Positions 31,185 to 35,596 of a stretch of 35,596 bases of DNA are shown here, one piece after another (within the stretch, counting starts at the first letter, position 1; every line of letters begins with the position of its first letter). Location of the stretch: NCBI GenBank assembly GCA_025782575.1, contig JALGYY010000011.1, forward strand, positions 1-35,596, read 5' to 3'. A program made the position numbers and the translations under genes. The notes under the pieces were generated by a model. That model was not told the DNA's origin. It saw only the letters and a list, made by a program, of their open reading frames with translations, and ran no database searches. This DNA is from a bacterium. Its GTDB lineage: Bacteria > Orphanbacterota > Orphanbacteria > Orphanbacterales > Orphanbacteraceae.

Positions 31185-32578
31185 CCATCGGCATCCGGCG
31201 ATTCGCCAGGCTGTGGCTGCTGGCTGTCACTATTATTCCGACCCTCTCGTGTTCTCCCGCATCTACTGATCATCCGAATATCATACTGGTTGTGCTCGAT
31301 ACCGTTCGCCGTGACCATACGGGGATCGGACCGCGTGAGCCGGCGGTCCCCGGCCTGACACCCAACCTCGACCGATTGGCCCGGGAGGGGACGGCATTTG
31401 TGAACGCATGGTCGACGGCGCCGTGGACCGTGCCTGCCCACGCCTCCCTGTTTACAGGTGAACTACCATCGGTTCATGGGTGTACGAGCCGATCCATCCG
31501 GTTCCGGACGTCACTCCCCACGCTGGCGGAGATTGCGGTCGAAGCCGGATATGAAACGGCGGCGTTTTACAGTAACCCCTGGCTGACTGACGGCCTCACC
31601 GGACTTCTGCGGGGTTACGAAACGCAGTACTCCTCTCCATTCGATCAGCCGGAGGTCCGGGGGAACGATCAGGGGGGGCGACAGACAGTGGAGTCACTCC
31701 GGAACTGGCTCGCGGGTCGCGACGACGATCGTCCGTTCTTCGCGTTTGTCAGCTTTCTCGAGGCTCACCTTCCCTACAATCCCGAGGGGGATTACCCGCC
31801 GGATGCTGTGATCCCGTCGGACTGGGTGAATGAGTACAATGCCGGCCTTCACCGACCCGAAGAGCAGGATTGGAGTAAGCTGCGTTCGCTCTATGGCGGT
31901 GATGTCCGATTTGCCGACCGGTTTCTGGGCGACATGATTGATCTGCTGATAGAGAAAAGTCTGCTTGAAGACTGCATCGTGATCGTCACATCGGACCACG
32001 GGGAGAATCTCGGCGAGTACCGTTTTCTGGAACATCAGTTCGGCCTGCAGGAGACCTTGCTCGCCATTCCGCTTCTGATCCGCGCGCCCCATGACGGTTT
32101 TCCCCCGGGCCGGGATAAACGCCCGGTGATAATCACCGATCTTTTCCCGACGATTCTGGAGTGGTTCGGGCGGGCGAATGAGGGGCGTGCTTCTGCAAGC
32201 CGTTCCTTGCTCGACGATGCCGGGTCATCCATGAGGCCGGTCATGGCGGAGTATGGCGGGCCACCCCGGTCGTTGTTGAATCTTCTTCGGCGGATGAACC
32301 CCGATCTTGATGATAGAGAACGTGAAGTGGCGTTCGTTTCGGTTCGCGAGGGAAGTTGGAGGCTCACTGCCGGGAGCGATGGCTCGATAGCTCTGCATGA
32401 TCTCGATTCCGATCCTCTTCAGCGGGAGAACCGGGCGGAGATGGAGCCGGATCAGGTGAATAGACTGACGCAGTATCTGCTGAGGCCTGGCGGACAGCAA
32501 AATCTTTCGGAAGAAGAGGTCGTCGAAGTTGATGAAGAAACGAAGCAGAGGCTTCGCTCACTCGGCTACGCCGACTGA
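31091..32578 (+). CDS. sulfatase-superfamily lipoprotein hydrolase
   Basis: 495 aa if started at ATG 31091. The core starts NIILVVLDTVRRDHTG, holds the active-site loop TAPWTVPAHASLFTG, SDHGENLGEYRFLEHQFG for metal binding, and ends with RLRSLGYAD, a common tail in this family. The loop has Thr at the nucleophile position rather than Cys/Ser of formylglycine sulfatases, as in phospho-transferring relatives, so it may cleave or transfer phosphoryl groups. A lipobox TLSC with basic IRRFARLW before it lies about residue 54. Between ATG 31091 and that signal there is no other ATG, GTG or TTG, so the true start is either the ATG inside the desaturase gene, giving a 34-residue extension, or a rare codon such as ATC near 31187. 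Probably co-expressed with the desaturase. Confidence 0.8.
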   Translation: MAHNPIHEDGRPRPKSICSGRRLQFQAPGEVAIGIRRFARLWLLAVTIIPTLSCSPASTDHPNIILVVLDTVRRDHTGIGPREPAVPGLTPNLDRLAREGTAFVNAWSTAPWTVPAHASLFTGELPSVHGCTSRSIRFRTSLPTLAEIAVEAGYETAAFYSNPWLTDGLTGLLRGYETQYSSPFDQPEVRGNDQGGRQTVESLRNWLAGRDDDRPFFAFVSFLEAHLPYNPEGDYPPDAVIPSDWVNEYNAGLHRPEEQDWSKLRSLYGGDVRFADRFLGDMIDLLIEKSLLEDCIVIVTSDHGENLGEYRFLEHQFGLQETLLAIPLLIRAPHDGFPPGRDKRPVIITDLFPTILEWFGRANEGRASASRSLLDDAGSSMRPVMAEYGGPPRSLLNLLRRMNPDLDDREREVAFVSVREGSWRLTAGSDGSIALHDLDSDPLQRENRAEMEPDQVNRLTQYLLRPGGQQNLSEEEVVEVDEETKQRLRSLGYAD

Positions 32579-32583
32579 TTTAG

Positions 32584-32606
32584 TTCTGTGGACACAATAC
32601 GGAACT
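32584..32606 (+). repeat. degenerate half-copy of the palindrome arm
   Basis: TTCTGTGGACACAATACGG resembles the arm TTCTGGGGACACAATACTT that starts at 32625, 41 bases further on. It suggests a decayed neighbour of the 66-bp palindrome. Confidence 0.5.
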
Positions 32607-32616
32607 CGGTAGTTAT

Positions 32617-32682
32617 GACGTCTATTCTGGGGACACAATACTTAATTAAATAATTAAGTATTGTGTCCCCAGAATAGACGTC
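32617..32682. repeat. 66-bp perfect palindrome (REP/MITE-like)
   Basis: Two 32-base arms (beginning GACGTCTATTCTGGGGACAC on each strand) separated by AA, without a mismatch. The motif GGGGACACAATAC is of the type found around REP-associated tyrosine transposases (IS200/IS605-like Y1 family). No transposase is in the window. It lies between the convergent sulfatase and PAP2 genes and could also act as a bidirectional terminator. Confidence 0.85.
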
Positions 32683-32697
32683 CCCAGGGGGGAGATA

Positions 32698-33492
32698 TCA
32701 CCAATCGACCCGAAACGCGATCCGATTCGGTCCTAGTTCGATGTGCTGGGCCAGGCGGCCCTGATCCTCCCGATGGGCGATCGTGTGGCCGACGATCAGG
32801 CCGATCGTCGTGCCGGCCACGACATCGGACATATAATGGAAACGATCCTCCATCCGGCCCATCCCGGTCAGAATGGCGAATGAGTAGGCGAGAAATCCCG
32901 CCGTGTTCCCCAGGTGCTTATGGACTACCGGTGCAATTGTGAAGGTGGTGGCGGCATGGCCTGAGGGGAAGGAATAGCGGTCGCCGTTCGGGCGCTCCCG
33001 GTCGACCCCGAACTTGACTGCTCCGACGATGGCGAGCGAGACGCCGATCGCCTCGAACGCATCACGCCCGGCAAGGGCAAAGCGATCACTTCCCACCTGT
33101 CTTCCCGTGACCCAGCTTACGATCGAAAGGGGTACGAGGAAACGAACGTCACCGTAAACATTTCCCACATCAGAAATCGGATCGAGCGCCCCTCTCTGAA
33201 GGAAGTCGGCGGCTTCATCGGGATCTTCAATCTGCCTGGCACCTGCGGTGAGTGCCGCTCCCGAAAGAAGCAGAAGCCCCGATCGACCTGAAAAAAGCCG
33301 GGGCAGATCAGAGATGACCTGCCGGGGGAAACCACGAAAAGAAGCGACCCTCGACCCCGTCTCTTGGCCGGGATCGGGGAGGGCTGAGGCAGCCAGATCG
33401 ACCGGTGCTCCGAGGCCGAGAAGTAGAATTGCTGTCAGATACGAGGCCACTCGGGCGCCCGGCCTGAACCTGATGCGGATAGATCGACTCAT
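32698..33492 (-). CDS. PAP2-family phosphatase, membrane or periplasmic
   Basis: 264 aa. A signal-like helix (YLTAILLLGLGAPVDLAASA) is followed by a soluble segment, and then the three PAP2 motifs: KFGVDRERP, FPSGHA and GMGRMEDRFHYMSDVVAG (the conserved R...H...D set). It dephosphorylates lipid phosphates such as phosphatidic acid or undecaprenyl pyrophosphate. ATG 33492 has GGAGGGAG upstream. It is convergent with the sulfatase gene and divergent from the aminotransferase gene. PAP2 chemistry could recycle the polyprenyl carrier used by GT-C enzymes, but no operon link is seen. Confidence 0.88.
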   Translation of the reverse strand: MSRSIRIRFRPGARVASYLTAILLLGLGAPVDLAASALPDPGQETGSRVASFRGFPRQVISDLPRLFSGRSGLLLLSGAALTAGARQIEDPDEAADFLQRGALDPISDVGNVYGDVRFLVPLSIVSWVTGRQVGSDRFALAGRDAFEAIGVSLAIVGAVKFGVDRERPNGDRYSFPSGHAATTFTIAPVVHKHLGNTAGFLAYSFAILTGMGRMEDRFHYMSDVVAGTTIGLIVGHTIAHREDQGRLAQHIELGPNRIAFRVDW

Positions 33493-33564
33493 GATGACTC
33501 CCTCCAGCCCGCGATCCTAGCACGGCTGTTGCTGCTGTCCTACCGCCAGTCCCATCTGAGTTCA

Positions 33565-33594
33565 TTGACGGCCCCGGGTCGGGACGGGTACTTT
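33565..33594 (+). promoter_or_regulatory. candidate promoter of the aminotransferase gene
   Basis: TTGACG (33565-33570), 18-bp spacer, TACTTT (33589-33594). The -35 is strong and the -10 weak. The leader would be about 25 bases and includes the AGGAG before ATG 33626. Confidence 0.35.
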
Positions 33595-33625
33595 TCGAGC
33601 ATCACTATAGAAGAGGAGATCATCC

Positions 33626-34804
33626 ATGCCGTCACTGGCCGCTCACGTTCAGGAAAGTCCGATCGAATATATTACGACGATGCGAAATCGCGCGTTGGAA
33701 ATGGAAGAGCGGGGCGAGCGGATCATCCGGCTCGAATCGGGCGACACGGAAGCGGGAGTCCCCCGAGCGATCCGCCTGGAAATCGAAAGGGCGCTCGAAA
33801 ACGGAGAGACCCGCTACGCCAACCAAGTCGGGATTCCATCACTCCGGGAACGAATCCGTGAAGAGATCAAACGGGATCGAGGAGTCGATCTGTCGCTTGG
33901 GGAAATCTGCGTGACCAACGGGGGGACGGGGGCTCTCTTTACCGCGTTTTTCGGAGCCCTGAACAATGGCGACGAAGTCATTCTGCCGGCCCCCTACTGG
34001 CCGGTCGTGTTCAACCAGATCAAGCATGTCGGCGGAGTCCCGGTGGAAGTGCCTGTCGCCCCCGATTTCGATCTCGATCCGGAATCGATCCGCGCGGCGA
34101 TTACCGATCGAACGAAACTCATATATGTCAACTCACCGAACAATCCGACTGGTGCGACGTTCTCGATCGGGAGCCTCGAACGAGTAGCAGAGATCGCCAA
34201 TGAACACGACCTCTGGATTGTGACGGACGAAACCTACAAGACCATCGTGTTCGATGGTGAGCACAAGAGCCTCTTTTCCCTTTCCGGAATGGCGGAGCGC
34301 ACGATTCTCACCGACTCATTCTCCAAAGAGTATCTCTGCACGGGGCTTCGGGTCGGGTATGCGGCGACGAAGCATCCGGGAATGAGTAAAACTTTCAAGG
34401 ACATCGCCCGCAGTCTGACGAGCGGAATCAGCACGCCCACACAGTACGCTTTCGCCAGGGCGGAAATCGACGAGGATGTGCGGGCCGGGATTACTTCGAA
34501 GCTGAAAGAAAAGAGGGACACCCTCGTCGCCGGTCTTCGTGGAATCCGCGGAATCGACTTCGCCGCGCCGAAGGCGGCGTTTTATCTCTTTATTGATATG
34601 AGCGCCCACATACCCACCGAGTCGAAGGACGATCCGCTCTACATCGCCAGACTGCTCCTCCAAGACGGCGTCGCGGTCTGCCCGGGTCGCGCGTTCGGCT
34701 CGGCGTTTAACAGCTATATCCGACTCGCCTACTCCACCCCCACGATCCCCGAACTGCAGGATGCCTGCGTTCGCATAAGGAACCGTTTCGGCGCGAGCGA
34801 ATAA
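33626..34804 (+). CDS. PLP-dependent class I/II aminotransferase
   Basis: 392 aa, fold type I. ATG 33626 with GAGGAG upstream. GTRYA-type start helix (ETRYANQVGIPSLRERI), NGGTGALFTAF for cofactor phosphate, NSPNNPTG (171-176) with the Asn that contacts PLP, TDETY (D201, Y204), and SFSKEYLCTGLRVGY with the Schiff-base Lys234. It converts amino acids and 2-oxo acids; the sequence resembles aspartate/alanine-type aminotransferases, but the substrate cannot be set by eye. It stands alone, divergent from the PAP2 gene. Confidence 0.9.
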   Translation: MPSLAAHVQESPIEYITTMRNRALEMEERGERIIRLESGDTEAGVPRAIRLEIERALENGETRYANQVGIPSLRERIREEIKRDRGVDLSLGEICVTNGGTGALFTAFFGALNNGDEVILPAPYWPVVFNQIKHVGGVPVEVPVAPDFDLDPESIRAAITDRTKLIYVNSPNNPTGATFSIGSLERVAEIANEHDLWIVTDETYKTIVFDGEHKSLFSLSGMAERTILTDSFSKEYLCTGLRVGYAATKHPGMSKTFKDIARSLTSGISTPTQYAFARAEIDEDVRAGITSKLKEKRDTLVAGLRGIRGIDFAAPKAAFYLFIDMSAHIPTESKDDPLYIARLLLQDGVAVCPGRAFGSAFNSYIRLAYSTPTIPELQDACVRIRNRFGASE

Positions 34805-34905
34805 CTCGGTCTGCCGGGATCAGGGTGTCCCAGAAAGCAAGAGTGTATATCACCAGTGCCGGTACGTTCTCGAGGATGAACAGGCGGCTGATGCCTGCGA
34901 ATTCA

Positions 34906-35482
34906 TCATCGTTTCGTCAGTGACATCTCACGAGCCGCCAATCGGTTGTGTTTCCCGCACAGAAGACGGAGATTCTCTATAGAGTGCTTGCCTCCCCGGC
35001 AATACGGCGTGATGTGATCGATCTGCAGGTGAGCGGTTGAGTCGCATCGGATGCCGAGGGAACTGGTGTAGGTGCAGCGCCCTATGTCGCGGGCAAATAC
35101 CGCTTCTCGCAATTGGGCCGGAATGTGTCGCGAACGAACGGGGGATGACCGCGGTCCTTTGCCGAAGGACTTCATCTCGATTGTTGCCTTTACCCCGATC
35201 ACGGTTGCCGGTTTGTTCGGCGATTGGCTTCGTAACTTGCCTTGCGACTTGCTCTGCTTCCTGGCTTCTCTCTTTTTCCGTCGCGCCTCTTTCCGCTCGG
35301 GGTCACGCTTCTCCAGAAGGTCCTTGATCGCTCTCGCCATGATCGCCTCCAGACTCCAACTCCGGGAACAGATAGTTTTGGCCCGTTCCAGATCCCGGCA
35401 GAACTCCTCGCTCACCGAGAATCGGATTTCATAGCGCTGTTCCGGCTCTTGTTGCAGTTCCTGTTGCGGACCACGCCCAACA
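34906..35482 (-). pseudogene. HNH endonuclease, 5' part removed by an insertion sequence
   Basis: The remaining host-coded part is about 190 aa. EQRYEIRFSVSEEF begins the conserved middle region seen before the HNH domain in this family; then a basic Lys/Arg-rich stretch and the nuclease core RHIPAQLREAVFARDIGRC ... LQIDHITPYCRGGKHSIENLRLLC..HN. The catalytic His-Asp-His... set (DH, N, H) is intact. Homologs usually carry another N-terminal region of 100 or more residues. Here the frame runs into the terminal inverted repeat of an insertion sequence at 35483, so its first ~30 codons (to ATG 35574 or 35514) are antisense IS DNA. The original gene is therefore broken, though a hybrid protein might still be made. 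Confidence 0.75.
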
Positions 35483-35596
35483 GAGGCTGTCCAAAAAGTC
35501 TGATTCGCTGGCATATTTTCGTTATTCTGGGCAGAAGTGAAGGAGGGCCAGGATGAGCAAGTTCCGCACGCCACGAGATCGGCACCAGGCGATGCT
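35483..35596 (+). mobile_element. insertion sequence, left end (IS1182-like), cut by the window edge
   Basis: GAGGCTGTCCAAAAAGTC (35483-35500) has the form of an IS terminal inverted repeat. 70 bases on, ATG 35553 follows GAAGGAGG. The right end of the element and the target duplication are outside the window. Confidence 0.65.
35553..35596 (+). CDS. transposase, N-terminal fragment (IS1182-like)
   Basis: The first 14 complete codons read MSKFRTPRDRHQAM and continue beyond the window. FRxxDRxQxxLLPPS is how many IS1182-family DDE transposases begin. GGAGG lies shortly before the ATG. Only the start is visible, so the family call rests on this short motif and the nearby inverted repeat. Confidence 0.6.
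   Translation, partial: MSKFRTPRDRHQAM

Noticed and set aside
32579-32697. The 66-bp palindrome as a plain terminator only
   Set aside because: Its perfect 32-base arms and nearby decayed half-copy go beyond a terminator; termination may be a side effect.
1-35596. CRISPR arrays, tRNA and rRNA genes
   Set aside because: No regularly spaced direct repeats of CRISPR type and no tRNA or rRNA signature were seen on either strand by eye.

Overview
The window looks like a chromosomal fragment of an uncultivated Gram-negative bacterium of the FCB superphylum, with Eisenbacteria, Krumholzibacteriota or Latescibacterota as the likely range. The reasons are: many secreted, lipoprotein and outer-membrane beta-barrel proteins; two proteins with FlgD-like, type A sorting-style C-terminal domains (14531-15865 and 27793-30216); a beta-helix protein ending in a short WGxxKxxFR tag; and a FeoB of the split type. 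No rRNA, tRNA or CRISPR array was seen, so the placement is inference.

Layout. 1-3518: two divergent genes (a secreted beta-helix protein and a GT-C glycosyltransferase), visibly more AT-rich than their neighbours, bracketed by two copies of a ~165-bp structured repeat that also carries terminators. 3519-8833 (minus): an iron/metal and phosphate operon in the order DtxR/MntR regulator, membrane-anchored DtxR-FeoA fusion, FeoB GTPase subunit, FeoB membrane subunit, PiT phosphate transporter. Its promoter (TTGATT-N17-TATGAT) is overlapped by a DtxR-type palindrome. 8985-13395 (plus): a small barrel protein, a DUF2330-like protein, an FHA-GAF-sigma54 activator, then two small secreted peptides with identical translation-start regions behind candidate activator sites and a -24/-12-like element. 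13560-15865: a flavin-type PPOX protein with a hairpin-rich upstream region, and a secreted M43 metalloprotease.

15875-22781: a large barrel protein and a divergent pair of paralogous lipoproteins that share a C25/caspase-like domain. The histidine motif is kept but the catalytic cysteine position holds Asn or Ser, so they are probably pseudoproteases. 22952-30216 (plus): a tight five-gene operon that is the strongest candidate for an undescribed envelope system: TPR-CsgG-like lipoprotein, outer-membrane barrel, transmembrane Ser/Thr kinase with a PEGA-like periplasmic tail, second TPR-CsgG-like protein, and a large beta-propeller protein with a sorting tail. 30309-34804: a fatty-acid desaturase with an apparently leaderless promoter, a sulfatase-like lipoprotein with an awkward start, a 66-bp perfect palindrome of REP/MITE type, a PAP2 phosphatase and a class I/II aminotransferase. 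34906-35596: an HNH endonuclease gene broken by an insertion sequence whose transposase begins at the right edge.

Together the genes point to an envelope-centred lifestyle: metal-controlled import, sigma54-dependent export of small peptides, sorted surface proteins and a kinase that could link the cytoplasm to an outer-membrane assembly. Genes were recognised by eye from motifs; no searches were run.
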